Below, piece by piece: positions 50,885 through 62,886 of a stretch of 64,000 bases of DNA. Below the pieces are notes generated by a model that made no database searches, was not told the DNA's origin, and saw nothing but the letters and a program-made list of their open reading frames with translations. Origin of the DNA: Tridacna crocea (taxonomy: Eukaryota; Mollusca; Bivalvia; Cardiida; Cardiidae); assembly GCA_943736015.1 (NCBI GenBank), contig OX031065.1:26984427-27048426 (forward strand). The letters are read 5' to 3'. Position 1 is the stretch's first letter. Each line of letters begins with the position of its first letter. A program made the position numbers and the translations under genes.

Positions 50885-51800
50885 CTTGTTTACACGATAA
50901 AGTCTGCATTTGCTGTCAGATTTTGGTGAAACTTGCACAGTTATCTTATCTCATCAATAGCTTCAATCCTATTGGTTTTGAAAAAAAGTCCAATAAACAG
51001 ATTAGGTAAAGAAGCCATTTGAAGTTGAAAATTTCCATTTCTTGTTTACGCCATAAAGTCTGCAAATGTGGTCAGATTTTCGTGAAACTTGCTGGGTTTG
51101 TTTATCTCATCAATAACTTCAACCCTATTATTTTGAAAAAAAATCCAACAAATTTGGTATAGGAAAAGTAGCAATTTAAAGTTGAAAATTTCCATTTCTT
51201 GTTTATGTGATTAAGTTTTCATTTGTGGCTAGATTTTTTTGAAACTTGTACAGTTTTTTTATCTCATCAATAGCTTCAACTCTATCGATTTAAAAAAAAA
51301 TCCAACAAACGATATGGGGAAAGTAGCCATTTAAAGTTGAAAATTTCATTTGCTTGTTTACGCAATGGACTCGCATTTTGTGGTAAGACTTTCCTTAAAC
51401 TTGTAGGGTTTGTTTATCTCATCAATAGCTTCAACCCTATTGATCTTCAAAAAAAAGTCCATGAACAGTATAGGAAAAATTTCCATTGTTTTTGTACACG
51501 ATTTAGTCTCCATTTGGTATCAGATTTTTTTTCAAACTTGCACAGTTATGTTTATCTCATCAATAGCTTGAACCATACTGATTTTGAAAAAAAAATCCAA
51601 CAAACAGTGTGGGAGTATGGGAAAAGTAATTATTTGAAGTTGAGAATTTCCATTTCTTGTTTAGGCAATGATGTTCACAGTTTCGATCCAGTTCCTTTGA
51701 AACTTTCAAAGATTGTTTGGTTCACAAAGGGATTGAGCCCTATCAAAAGTGAAGAAAATATACTGATGTGTTTAGGAAGAGCAGCTATTTGATAACTTAG
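50885..51800 (+). repeat. 156-bp tandem array, about six units
   Basis: CTTGTTTACG-like starts at 50885, 51041, 51198, 51353, about 51490 and 51656. Each has ATCTCATCAATAGCTTCAAC, AAAAATCCAACAAACAG and GTTGAAAATTTCCATTTCTT. The 151-residue open frame at 51337 is a translation of the array. Confidence 0.9.
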
Positions 51801-52240
51801 TATTGTTTACTCAACAAAGTCAATATTATATGTCACATTTCTTTGAAATTTTCTAGGATTGTTTAATATAAGGTGCACTGAAACCCTGTCAAATTTGGCT
51901 GGTTATCCAAACATTTTTTTTTTTCAGAAATTGCACTTCATTTTTTTCACTGTTTGTTCAATTTACCATGCTGTCCTAGTGGGTTGAAACCTAATTATAA
52001 GAACACCCCGCTTTTTTGTGCGTGTTTTACCTTTTTTTCATTTTGTATCATGAATTTATGCTAACAAAAAAGAAAAATCACTACCAGTAGAGCGATTTGA
52101 CAGTTAGACCAAAGAATTATTTTCAGGAAATACTAAATACAAAGTGCAATGTAAAAATGTCGATAAGGTACACTTTTCTTATATTGCTGTTAAATGTAAA
52201 CACATATAAAATTAGACAAAAGAATCACTCTGTAAAACAA
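51801..52240. other. no recognised feature
   Basis: Probably a decayed end of the 156-bp array (TTGTTTACTCAACAAAGTCA, then CTTTGAAATTTTCTAGGATT). AT-rich. Confidence 0.3.
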
Positions 52241-52772
52241 CGGAGAGCAATAAATAACATATTATGAAAGGAAGTATGATCACTTTTGTGTACTGCACTT
52301 TTCCTCAGAGACAACTATCCAGCTGTGAAGTTAGTACAGCTCCATACAAAATTTATGTATGGAAAATAAAGGGCGATAACTCATAATCATGGAACAAAAA
52401 GTTATGGTTCTTATGCACCGCACTTCTCTTTGATGAGATCTATCCATCTCTGAAGTTTCATGTTTATCCCTCAAATAGTTTTTGTGTTATGCTCTAGACA
52501 AAATTTAAGTGAGAAAATAACAAAGGGCGATAACTCTTAAAACATGCAATCAAGAGTTATGGTTCTTATGCACTGCACTTCTCTTTTATGAGATCTATCT
52601 ATCTGTGAAGTTTCATGTTTATATCTCAAATAGTTTTGGAGTTGTGCTCCATACAAGAAATTGGGATGCCAAGAGGGACAGACAGAATGAAGGGAGAATG
52701 GACAGACAGATAGACGGACGGATGGCTACTATTACCATATCCCTAGCCGCCATTTTGGCGGGGGATAATTAG
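52241..52772 (+). repeat. 155-bp tandem array ending in GACGGACGG tail
   Basis: GGGCGATAACTC at 52371 and 52525, GTTATGGTTCTTATGCAC at 52401 and 52556. The tail has GACAGACAGATAGACGGACG and GCCGCCATTTTGGCGGGGGA, the latter containing a short palindrome. Confidence 0.8.
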
Positions 52773-52796
52773 CATGTAATCCTACTTTACCTAATA

Positions 52797-53830
52797 AATG
52801 AAAACTGACATGCCATGAACCATGTATGGAGGGTTTAAAGATTCCTAATTGCTGTTCATTATATTCGACAGATATTAATTCTTTACTGATATGCTGCCAC
52901 TTTGGCTGCCATGGTAACCTGGAGTATGATATGATATGCTCATTGTTATTTTTTCATCGACAACACATTAGATTAATAGCTATTTCTAAAACCATAGATA
53001 TTCAGTTTACTTACTCTTGTCTCTACAATTATGCCTTGAAAATAAGCAAGAATTGCAGTTTTATGCCAGTATCGAGATTCAGGTTGCCATGGAAACCAGA
53101 GTTTTGAAAGGAATCAAATTCTTTCAAAAAAATTCTAAAGAGGACCATGGCAGGATAATTTCTGTGAAGTTGCATTGAATTTGGATGGGTAGTTTCTGAG
53201 AAGATGTTTGAAATAAAATTTAACGTATGCACTCATGTACGTACGTATGCACGCACGGACGGATGGACGTACAGATGCAAGACAGATACTGGGCCATGAC
53301 ATAAACGCGTTGGCCTTCTGCCAGTGGAGCTAATGAAAACTGACATGCCATTAACCATAAATAGTGGGATATGAAGATTCTAAATTGTTGTTCTTTATAC
53401 TCGACAGATGATAGTATTTTCTCAATTTTACTGATACGTTGCCACTTTGGCTGCCATGGTTACCTAGAGTATGATAATTTATGATATGCTCATTGTTATT
53501 TTTTCATTGACAACACGTTAGATAAATAGCTATTTCTGAAACCAAAGTTATTTAATTTACTTACTCTAGTCTCTACAATTACGCCTGAAAATAAGCAAAA
53601 ATTGCAGTTTTATGCCAGTTTAGAGATTCAGGTTGCCATTGAAACCAAATTTAGACACAAAACTAAAATATCTTCTTTGCAGTTTTTCGAATTTGTATTA
53701 ATACTTCATATGTCATATAAACTGATGATCAAATATTTGCGTTTAGTGGTCATTTTATTGCATAGCGTACGGCATTTTCCAAATTTTACAAATCTGTTGC
53801 CACTTTGGTTGCCATGGTAACCGGACCTAA
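52797..53830 (+). repeat. 535-bp tandem duplication
   Basis: Units start AATGAAAACTGACATGCCAT at 52797 and 53332 and share TTGGCTGCCATGG, GCTCATTGTTATTTTTTCAT, AATAAGCAAGAATTGCAG-like and ATTCAGGTTGCCAT. A third partial copy of CCACTTTGGTTGCCATGGTA is at about 53802. Confidence 0.85.
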
Positions 53831-54769
53831 AAACATTTTGACTTTTTTTATTTTCTTATTTGTGACCCAATACATTAGTCTATATGCCCAGTATTGAAAC
53901 CTTTAATCCTATCTGTTGTTAGGAGATAATTGAAATAGGAATTTGTCAATTTAAGCCAACAGCAGAAATGCAAAATACAGCCTTTGTTCGTTGCCAAAAG
54001 GAATCAATTGCATTAACTTTTGTTGGTATTCTGAAAAAGTCACTTATCACGATTTCTACAGGGCCTGCATGATTCTTAGGGAGAATGCTAGTTATTACCA
54101 AAACGTTTTCTACTTTTTCTCAGACAGTGAGAGAGATGGGGTGTAAAATACCATTAAAAAAATCTTTTAATTAATTGATGGGTAAGATATATTGAAAACT
54201 AAGCATACAAACATGTAATTTTTTTTTTCTTTACAACACAGATCCGTTGTTTTTGACAATCGACTGCGAACAAGCTCAAGTTAAAACTAGATCGCGCCTA
54301 CATGCGTACAAAAAGTCATGACGTACAATAAAGCCAAAAATAATACGTCTTTAATGTCAACTGCTAAATTCGGAATCTTACGATTTCGTTTATAACAGTG
54401 TTACTTTGGGGACCTTTTCAAATACGGGAAATAATCGACCACGTGATCTATCCGATAACAGGAAGTGGTAGTAGACAGTTTTGACAGAATTGATTAGACA
54501 ATTGTATGTCTGTAGAAAGACCACCAGTAAACTCAGTAATTTTAGTATCTGGCCGCACAGGAATAGAACTGTTCACTTCGAGTACTTTCATACCGGTAAA
54601 TAAATGTCTGATTCAAGTTGTTCCAGGACAGTGCTTGTAAAAAGGCTTTAGAAACCAGTGAAGGTTTGAATGTTTGAGCAGTCTTGCAACCAACGTTATA
54701 CTCTGGCTAAAGGTTGTTTAAAACATTTCCGTATTATAATGATACAAAGCAAATCATTACATTATAATA
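53831..54769. other. no recognised gene
   Basis: AT-rich. 54080-54125 vaguely recalls an A hairpin arm (GGGAGAATGCTAGTTATTAC). Nothing else. Confidence 0.3.
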
Positions 54770-55086
54770 GCATGTCATATTCTTCGAAGATTCGATATGT
54801 CTGCTATGACATCACTCATCCCCCGTACACCTGGGAAAAGTAGGGCTTATACCAAAGCTATTAGCCTATTACACAAGCATGAAGGAGCTGTTTTAATAAA
54901 TGGCCTATGCATAGGTAACATGCTAGCCGATCATAGTTGAATGAATTGCACCGGGTAGGGTTTTATTGAGTAAACGTTTATTTCGTTGTGAAATTCAAAG
55001 TAACGGTTATTGTTTTGAAAAGTAGTCTGGTTCTGTACCCAGAACACCCAAATAAGATAGATGTGTATTTGTAGAATGCCATCTAG
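54770..55086 (+). repeat. family I repeat, best copy
   Basis: GCATGTCATATTCTTCGAAG, GGGAAAAGTAGGGCTTATAC, GTTTTAATAAATGGCCTATG, GAGTAAACGTTTATTTCG and GATGTGTATTTGTAGAATGC, then CATCTAGCGGG. Confidence 0.68.
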
Positions 55087-55188
55087 CGGGATATAATGCA
55101 TTATTATGGATCTACAAAATCCATTTGTATAACAATCGATCGAGTCATGAGGTAAACTGGTCCTCTGACATGTAGAAAATTTACCCAA

Positions 55189-55256
55189 AGCAAAAAGTTT
55201 CGATTCAGGTCAGCCTGCGCGAACTGCGCAGGCTGACTTGCATCGAAACTTTTTGC
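55189..55256. repeat. family B hairpin, near perfect
   Basis: GCAAAAAGTTTCGATTCAGG pairs with GCATCGAAACTTTTTGC around CAGCCTGCGCGAACTGCGCA. The 5' flank TAGAAAATTTACCCAAAG is the usual B flank inverted. Confidence 0.85.
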
Positions 55257-55794
55257 AATAATAGAAAACCACATTTTCACAGAATCCTTTTTACCTGTTA
55301 ACGTAGTTGACGCCTGATAGAAAACAGGTATTTCCACAATAATATGATGCTACAAAATTTGCTATGATTAAAAAAGCGTGTTATTTGACTGCTTTAACCT
55401 AGCCACTTTTCCCTTTTAGTCTTTTGTAGAATTATCCTCTATAAATCTAAAACAACTATGTTTTCCTTACAAAGAGAGATAGTAATTACCTCCCTTTTCT
55501 GAAAACTAACAAAAGTATCTACAACTATTTTCAAGATAGGCATAAAGAAATTTCTGGTCCGTTAAAAATGTTCAAAAGTATTATACCTGTATAAATCCGT
55601 ATTTACCATCTCTCAAGAGAACTTTGTGCAAATCAGCGCTAGAGGTAATAGGGGTCTACTACCTTAAAGGTCAAAATAGCTGCTATAAGTAAGCAAGGCG
55701 GGTGTGAAAAAGTGCATTGAAATTGAAATCATACCATTTAGAGGTTTGTAAATTACGAGCGTAGCGAAAATGACAATTTATTATGCACCGTTAT
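55257..55794. other. no recognised feature
   Basis: AT-rich spacer. Confidence 0.3.
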
Positions 55795-56570
55795 TCCAAG
55801 TATTACTCGCTGGTAGGAATCAAAGCGTTGAGAACGCTGAAGTGGTATTTGTGAAGGAAGCCATTGTGTGAAATTAATAATTTGAAAGACAAAAAAACAA
55901 ATATTGTTCAAATACTGGCTTCAAAGTCAATCTACTGAGAAAATGAATAACGTTTTGGTTGGAGCAGGGTATTCATGACAACGTTAGGATTATAATGTGT
56001 ATTTGTGGTTTCCCTTTGATCATAAGAGGAGTAAGGAGTAACGTCCCTTGAAAGCAGGAGCATGATGGATAGAGAGAGAAACCATGTGAATATATCGAAT
56101 AAAATAAAGTTTGAACCTGAAAAATATGATTTTGAAATATCTTTTGTCATTTACATTTAATTCCCAACATTACAATAAATTATTTCGATCTATAAATGTT
56201 CATGCCCAATCAAATGGAGTAGCCCGCAATCATGGGATGGAAAAGCCGTGGTGCGAACTCGTTTATGAACGAAAAAGTCTAGGACCAAGCGAGAGGCAGA
56301 CAAATTTTTAATCGTTGCGCCAATAGAAGGCTATGAGCGAGTGAAGCTATTTTCCATAAAAAAAAATGTCCTCACCCAGTTTATTGTAACATGCCATTTC
56401 CATTTACATATCTAAGTGCTGCCGACAAATTCATTTGCCTGAGAAAAACTGAGTTTAATTGGGTTTATTTCCTTCGTTTGCACAAAATACAATACATGGT
56501 CTTCAAAATTCAACAATGAACTCGTTGTGGTATTGTCTTCGACAAATAACACAAAAATGAATATTTAAAC
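55795..56570 (-). repeat. family J repeat, long copy
   Basis: CAAAGCGTTGAGAACGCTGA, AAGCCATTGTGTGAAATTAA, GCCCAATCAAATGGAGTAGC and GTGGTATTGTCTTCGACAAA in that order. Uninterrupted, so a useful reference for this family (about 770 bp). Confidence 0.7.
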
Positions 56571-56696
56571 TAGGTCAAAAGTTGCCAGGTCGCTCTATCT
56601 TTTTGTTTAATTTTCACTTGATTTTGAAATATCTTTTTTCTGCTGTAGCCTAATTTTACTATAAATTCACTGTTATTATATGAGAGGAAAGGGTGC

Positions 56697-56924
56697 TTAA
56701 CCCTTTCCCAAACAACAAATTTTTTACTCTTCCAAACCAAAAGAGATTGCAGACGACAATTTTACATTTTGGGAAAATGGCAGAAAGTTCTCAAAAAGGG
56801 TAGAAAACACTGTGGGAAAAGGAGAAATTGCTCGTTACGAGCAATTTCTCCTTTTCCCACAGTGTTTTCAAAAGACTTTTACTGCAGACACGTAAAAACC
56901 AGGGCTTGTTTGGGAAAGGGTTAA
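56697..56924 (-). mobile_element. family A element, GAGAAATTGCTCG subtype
   Basis: TTAACCCTTTCCCAAACAAC to TTTGGGAAAGGGTTAA. The same perfect 33-bp arms as the copy at 41516; the two differ at few positions. Confidence 0.88.
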
Positions 56925-57075
56925 ATATATCTCCGAGACTGCAGTTTACATATCTGGTAATAACATAGAAATAGATCCATGAAATCCTTTGTCTAACAAC
57001 GGATGAGGTAGAACAATCCTTTGACGTCGCAGGTTGATATGAAGCGATATTTTTGCATATGTATAAAACCCCCTT

Positions 57076-57305
57076 TTAACTCTTTACCAAATGACAAAAT
57101 TTTAGGCTGGTCCAAATTTGAAAGCACTTGCAGACGACAAAATAAAAGTAACTCAAAAATTGAAATTTATTTCCAGCACGATAGAAAACATTGTGGGAAA
57201 AGGAGAAAATGCTAGTTACCAGCATTTTCTCCCTTTTCCACAATGTTTTCAAAAGGCTTCTGTCTCAGGGTCGTAAAAACCAGGGATTGTTTGGTAAAGG
57301 GTTAA
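57076..57305 (-). mobile_element. family A element, complete
   Basis: TTAACTCTTTACCAAATGAC to TTTGGTAAAGGGTTAA. Left arm AATGCTAGTTACC has one unmatched change. Confidence 0.86.
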
Positions 57306-57506
57306 GCCCCTTTTCACAGAGCATGGTCCAACTGTACACAGAGACTCCGTTCTAACTACACACAACAATTAGTACCATCAACTAGTGGAGGTGATACCAA
57401 TGTTCCTAATTTGTCCAATTCACCAACACTTTCTCGGCAACAAGTTCTGCAAAATTTATGAGCTTTCTGCTTTATACCCTTACCCCACCACATCTTACTT
57501 GCTATT
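57306..57506. other. spacer
   Basis: Nothing recognised. Confidence 0.3.
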
Positions 57507-57574
57507 GCGGACAGTGTAGATCAAGATCAGGCTGCACAAAATGTGCAATCTGATCTTTGGTCTTCACTGTCAGC
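57507..57574. repeat. family C hairpin, core diverged
   Basis: GCGGACAGTGTAGATCAAGA and TGATCTTTGGTCTTCACTGT around GGCTGCACAAAATGTGCAAT. Confidence 0.72.
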
Positions 57575-57639
57575 TATGCGGAGACATTCAGGTTGATAGC
57601 GGCTTTGAAACCGGAATTATGTTCGTCTTTTTTTGCTTT

Positions 57640-58255
57640 ATTGGTTAAGGTAAATTTGCTATCTCGATAATTCCCCTTGGTAATCAAATCGTTGAAAATG
57701 CTGAAATGATATTTGTCTAGGAAGTCATTGTATGGAATTACTAATTTGGAAGAAAAAGAGAATTATTATTGAAATATTGAAAGTCAACCAGCTGATACAA
57801 TGAATACCTTTTTGGTTTAAGGGAGAGTACTCATGACAAAGTTAAGATTATTTGTATATGGGTGGTCAGCCTTTGATCATTAGGAGTCAGGAGTAACGTC
57901 CCTTGACAGTAAACAATCATGGGACGAACTGGTTTTGGAACGAAAAAACCCAGGACCAAGCTATCGGTAGACAAATTTTGTATCATTGCACGCATAGAAA
58001 GCTATGAGCGAGTGAAACTATTTTCAATAAAAAATCAGTATTTCCACGATCGATTGCCTCACCCAGTTTATTTTAACATTTCTTTTTTTAATTACATGTC
58101 TGAGTGCTACCGAAAAAGTCATTTGTCTGTGAAAAATTGAGTTTAATTGGGTTTCTTTTCTTCGGCTTTGCATAAAATAAGATACACGGTCTTCAAAATT
58201 CAATATTGAAACAAAAGTGGTATTGTCTTCGACAAAAACCACAAAAACGGCTTAT
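57640..58255 (-). repeat. family J repeat
   Basis: AAATCGTTGAAAATGCTGAA, GTCATTGTATGGAATTACTA, AATCATGGGACGAACTGG and GTGGTATTGTCTTCGACAAA. Shorter than the 55795 copy in its middle. Confidence 0.68.
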
Positions 58256-58949
58256 AATAGAATCTTCATTTTTTTTTACTACTCCTTCCCCGTTGTTTTG
58301 GCAGTTGAATGTTCATATTTCTTTTTTCATTTGACTCATACCTGTAAAAAATATTTTAGACCTATCTGAAATGTCATGAGGTTGACACAAAAGAAAAGAT
58401 TGAATTTTGAAGAAAAAAACTCAACGTTGAACAGTATGTAAACGTTGGTAAAAAAGAACAGAAGCTCCCTTTCCTTTCCTATGGTGTTTGGTATAACATT
58501 CAAATAAATAAATTTTAATTTTCGATTGGACAGAAATAAGGACGCGTTTTTTACCGGTCTTTAGAGACCGATTGGCGAGAAAATTTACGCCGTGTATTTT
58601 TGTTTTTAAGATATTTCTTGTTTCCCATTTTCCAAACCATGATCCCGGTGGTTCACTTAGTTGCGTTTGCAGTTGCTTGTTCGATGCTTGAATATGCCAT
58701 AGTATCCGAGATTCGATGCAATGTTTAGTAACAAAAATCCTGTATAGTTTCTAAGGATCGATGCAATGTTTAGTAACAAAAATCCTGTTTCTCCAACTTA
58801 AAATTCTATTGACTATAATATGGGAAAGAACAGTCGGTCCAAAGATAGTGTTGTATATGGTAAAAGAAGCACGCTGGATTGTATTTGCCAACCTGTCTTT
58901 GTTGCCTTTTAATTCTTATAATTTGTTAAGCCATTTCTATTTATTTTGA
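58256..58949. other. no gene; one 45-bp tandem step
   Basis: A 31-bp sequence beginning TCGATGCAATGTTTAGTAAC is repeated exactly at 58713 and 58758. The rest is unassigned. Confidence 0.45.
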
Positions 58950-59095
58950 AATTTCGAATGCTTAGCCAATCAGATTTTTTACTACTTTCTAAATTCACAA
59001 TTCTAATTCTCTAGAATTTTCCTAATCTCAGAAGAAGGCAACTTCCGATGGGCCATGCCATTCGGTTTAGCGAATCAGAAAGTTTATTACTTTTT
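58950..59095. repeat. family D element, degenerate
   Basis: GCTTAGCCAATCAGATTTTT and TTCGGTTTAGCGAATCAGAA, with CTAGAATTTTCCTAATCTCA. The order differs from intact D copies, so it may be a rearranged or merged pair. Confidence 0.4.
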
Positions 59096-59414
59096 AGCGG
59101 ATTTGCACAGCAAACCCGCTTCCCAAATACATCATGCGTAAAGACACATGCACGCTCACTTTCAGTTTTAACTGGCGAAGACTAACACTCTCCTAAAGTA
59201 CTTACATTACAACTGTATAAAGAAATGCCAGAGCTAATTACTTTGGTTGCAGAGCGTCCCTCTCTTTTGATTACCTTACTGCGAAATAAATATGTACTTG
59301 AATTAGGGAAATCTGTAGGCCTTAATTACTTAGTAGGCATATTGGAATTTGCTTATTCGACCTATATTTGCTAGAGTATTAACACTTTAGGCGTATTGAA
59401 CAACAGTTGGCATG
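59096..59414. other. no recognised feature
   Basis: Spacer before the family C copy. Confidence 0.3.
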
Positions 59415-59480
59415 CAGACCGTATAGTTCAACATCGGACTGCACATAATGTGCAGTCTGATTTTGATCTACACTTTCCAC
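59415..59480. repeat. family C hairpin
   Basis: GCAGACCGTATAGTTCAACA and TGATTTTGATCTACACTTTC around GGACTGCACATAATGTGCAG. Confidence 0.68.
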
Positions 59481-59528
59481 TTTGTCGAAATAATCTGGAT
59501 CAATGCACTAGTTTGGGACCGATAAGGC

Positions 59529-59727
59529 TTAACTCTTTACCAAAGAACAAACTTTTAGACTGGTCCAAATTTAAAGCATTTGCAGACGACAAAATTACTG
59601 TAACTTAAAAATTGAAATTTGTTTCCAACAGGGTAGAAAACATTGTGAGAAAAGGAGAAAATGGTGGTTACCAGCATTTTCTCCTTTTCTCGTGATGTTT
59701 TGAAAAGGTTTCTTTTTCAGGGCATTT
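59529..59727 (-). mobile_element. family A element, right end missing
   Basis: TTAACTCTTTACCAAAGAAC at the left. The hairpin right arm ends CCTTTTCTCGTGATG. The element breaks off after TTTCTTTTTCAGGGC. Confidence 0.72.
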
Positions 59728-59759
59728 ATTCTAAGATTTGTCTCCAAACTAGTGTTCCT

Positions 59760-61740
59760 TTATATGCTTGCAATCCGTAGCATAGACTAAGCCGTGCTTA
59801 GACGCAATGTGCACTACGGAGCAATACACGCTTTTGCGCAGTCTTTATTTTAGATCAAGGCGATTTTTGACGTACTTTGCTATTTGAGAAAGACTCGTTC
59901 GGGCACAATCTGTATGATTAAAAAGGTTCGCTTTCATCGCCACAGTTTAAAGCAAATTGTATAACATGTTTTCGCACAAATAATTGGCATAAACATTGTA
60001 GCAAGGCGCGTTTTGTAAAAATCTTCTAAAAGGCAAGGCCGGTGTAATGCAGAGAAATGACCCTCCCCTGCAATATGACCCATGGGTCATTTCACTACGT
60101 AAAGGAATGACCCGAATCATTATTCTACGCAGATAAATAACCTTCTGGGGACATTTCTTTACGTAGAATAATGACCCGGTTCATTCCTCTACGTAGTGAA
60201 ATGAGCCATGGGTCATTTTATAGGTGGGGGTTCTCTGCATTACACCGACTTTACTGGTTTAATTTATAGTGGGGCAAGACACAGTATGACGCAATCTGTA
60301 TGCAGAAACACATATTTAAATGCATTTTAGCAGTATGGAAGACAGGCTTAGGGCCCAATTTGTACCAAAATACAAGACCTGCTGTGTCAAAACCGTCAGC
60401 ATAGAGCAAAAACGCACTTTGTTGTTGCCATATTTAGCGCAGAGCAAGACGACCTTTGCTGCGATCGTCAACATGCAGCGAAAGGGGCTTTGACGTTACC
60501 AATAACATTTAGTAAGACATACTTGAATGCAATCTGAAATTTTAAGCAAGATGCGTTTTTGTACAGTCTATAACACCAGTAAAACACGTTCTTGTGGTCC
60601 CGCATGAGCAGTGGGGGGGGGGGCATTATATTTTTATTCACTTTTGAAAAGTACCCATTTGGTAATGTAGAACCTTGTTTTACTACTATTTTCTTGTGAT
60701 GTTTGCCGAATGACAACTACTTTTGTGCATAGTTTCAACTGAACTTATGTTAAATTTTGTCGAAGAATGGCTATGATTGTGTCTTACCATTATTACTTCT
60801 TTCTTTTTCAAGTTTTAATTCTAGGGATCGCTTAGGGCCTCTCAGTTCATTCCTCACCGATTTCTGCATAAATATATTTTGGACAATTTAAAATTCTGTA
60901 ATGTGCCATATATCAGAAAAAAACTGATTTACAGCGCCATTGATGTTATGCATCAAATTTTTCTTGTAATTCCATTTATACCACAGAACAGGACTGCTTT
61001 TGGTGTCGACGTTAGCGTATAGCAACTGGGCATTTGAAGCACTCTTAAACATACTGTGAAGCCGTATTTTCACACAATTTGTAGAAAACAGCTTGCCACC
61101 ATCCTCTTCATGAAGCAATATGCGCTATGATGCAGTCTATAGCATGTTTACTACGATGTATTTTGGAGCATACAGCAAAGGCTTTTTACGCAATGTGTGC
61201 CACAGAAAAGATCGCCCTATTTTGATACAGCGTGTAACATACAGTCAGACGCCCTGGTATTTAATCTGTACCTCAGAACAATCCATGCTTTCATGCAATC
61301 AACAGCATATAGCTAGACACATTTTGACACAATCAATTGTATAGTTCTAGTGGCATGTTGACGCAATTTGTGGCATAGAGCAGTTGTCGTGCTTCCAAGA
61401 CGTCCTTTACTGCACGGAGCAATACGCACCTTGACCCACTTAGAACCGCACATCAAGAGACGCCTTCACGCTAACCGTGGCATTGAATGGGACACTTTTG
61501 GATGCTAGGTCTAGGTCACACTATCTAATGACGCCTTCTTCTTCATAGTGCAACAAACCTTTTTGATACATTATTCAGTTTCACCCTGGTTCGATCTGGT
61601 GCCGTCTTAAGCATACGCTACAAGGTGCTTTATGATGCAATCTGAAGCGTTCAGCAAGAAAAGGTTTTACACAATCTGTTCGAATGAAGGATGTGATTTT
61701 ACAGAATCAGTCACATTGAAATAAATTTTGCAGAAGGCGT
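59760..61740 (+). repeat. degenerate satellite with GACGCAATCTGT motif
   Basis: TATGACGCAATCTGTATGCA, GTCAGCATAGAGCAAAAACG, GATGCAGTCTATAGCATG, TTTGACACAATCAATTG, GTTGACGCAATTTGTGGCAT and similar phrases recur every few tens of bases over nearly 2 kb. The units are too diverged to fix one period by eye (about 40-45 bp and multiples). No gene seen. Confidence 0.5.
60038..60249. mobile_element. palindromic insertion in the satellite
   Basis: GCCGGTGTAATGCAGAGAA pairs with TTCTCTGCATTACACCGAC. Inside, ATGACCCATGGGTCATTTCA and its mirror, and ACGTAGAATAATGACC modules. It resembles the unit at 48889-49103 in ends and layout but not in most of its sequence. Confidence 0.78.
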
Positions 61741-61789
61741 TGATCAAGATCACATTGCACAGAAGATATGGTTGATCGTCCATCTACAC

Positions 61790-62018
61790 TTAACTCCTTA
61801 CCACACGACAAAATTTTAGACTCGTTCAAATTGAAAGCATTTGCAGACGACAAAATAAAGGTGACTGAAAAATTGAAATTTGTTCTTGGGAGGGTAGAAA
61901 ACACTGTGGGAAAAGGAGAAAATGCTGGTTACCAGCATTTTCTCCTTTTCCTACAGTGTTTTCAAAAGGCTTCTTTCTCAGGGGCGTCAAAAGTAGGGAT
62001 CGTGTGGTAATGGGTTAA
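61790..62018 (-). mobile_element. family A element, complete
   Basis: TTAACTCCTTACCACACGAC to CGTGTGGTAATGGGTTAA. Hairpin of the CACTG/CAGTG type with one mismatch. Confidence 0.88.
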
Positions 62019-62031
62019 ACACTAGCTGATA

Positions 62032-62260
62032 TTAACCCTTTACCAAATGACAAGATGTTTGATTGGTCCAAATTAAATGCACTAGCCGACGACAACATAC
62101 ACGTAACTCAAAAAATGAAATTTGTTTTAAGCAGGGTAGAAAACATTGTGGGAGAAGGGGAAAATGCTGGTTACCAGCATTTTCTCCTTTTCCCACAATG
62201 TTTTCAAAAAGCATGTATCTCAGGGTCGTAAAAAGCAGAGATTGTTTGGGAAAGGGTTAA
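62032..62260 (-). mobile_element. family A element, complete
   Basis: TTAACCCTTTACCAAATGAC to TTTGGGAAAGGGTTAA, only 13 bp after the previous copy and in the same orientation. Left arm GGGAGAAGGGGAAAATG has two unmatched changes. Confidence 0.86.
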
Positions 62261-62612
62261 ACTAATACTAAAACTTCCTTCAGATATAAAGTATTATTGT
62301 AAGTTGATATCATCCCTCGAAAACAAAACAAAAATTTATGTTACGGCTGTGACTTAAATTATACTGTACCTAGAAAAAGATTCGTTTCCGATTAGAGTGC
62401 GTGTTTTTAAAGCCTGTAATTTGAAGCGAAATGGATCGAAGGAGTTCGAAATTTTATTGAGATTGAAATAAAGATTCCATATTGCAGAGAGAGAGATTTT
62501 CGTTCCCAAGAACTAGACAGATTTTGCGAAGCGATAACAAAAAAGGCAATTACGGATTATATAAAACGAAATGAATTTGTGGTCCCGCGGGCTTCTTTTG
62601 TCTTGAATTCAT
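62261..62612. other. no recognised feature
   Basis: AT-rich spacer. Confidence 0.3.
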
Positions 62613-62845
62613 TTACCCTTTACCACACAGTCCGGAGATTTTAACAACCATTGCTGGAAAAAAAGACTATCGAAAACGTTTTTGGAAAAGGAGAAAATGC
62701 TGGTAACCAGCATTTTCTCCTTTTCCAACAATGGTTCTTACCTTATCAAAGATAGATGTTATAATTTTTAAGTACATAAAATTTGTAGTCTGCAAATTCT
62801 TTGAAATTGGTCCAGTGAAACGTTTTGTCGTTTGGTTTATAGTAA
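62613..62845 (+). mobile_element. family A element, both TTAA lost
   Basis: TTACCCTTTACCACACAGTC at the left and TTTTGTCGTTTGGTTTATAG at the right. The hairpin arms have AAACGTTTTTGGAAAAGG. Confidence 0.72.
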
Positions 62846-62886
62846 AAGAATGCAGTTACAAGATTGTATGCGATTACCAGATTGTC

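Noticed and set aside
51337-51792. 151-residue open frame
   Set aside because: Translation of three units of the 156-bp tandem array.
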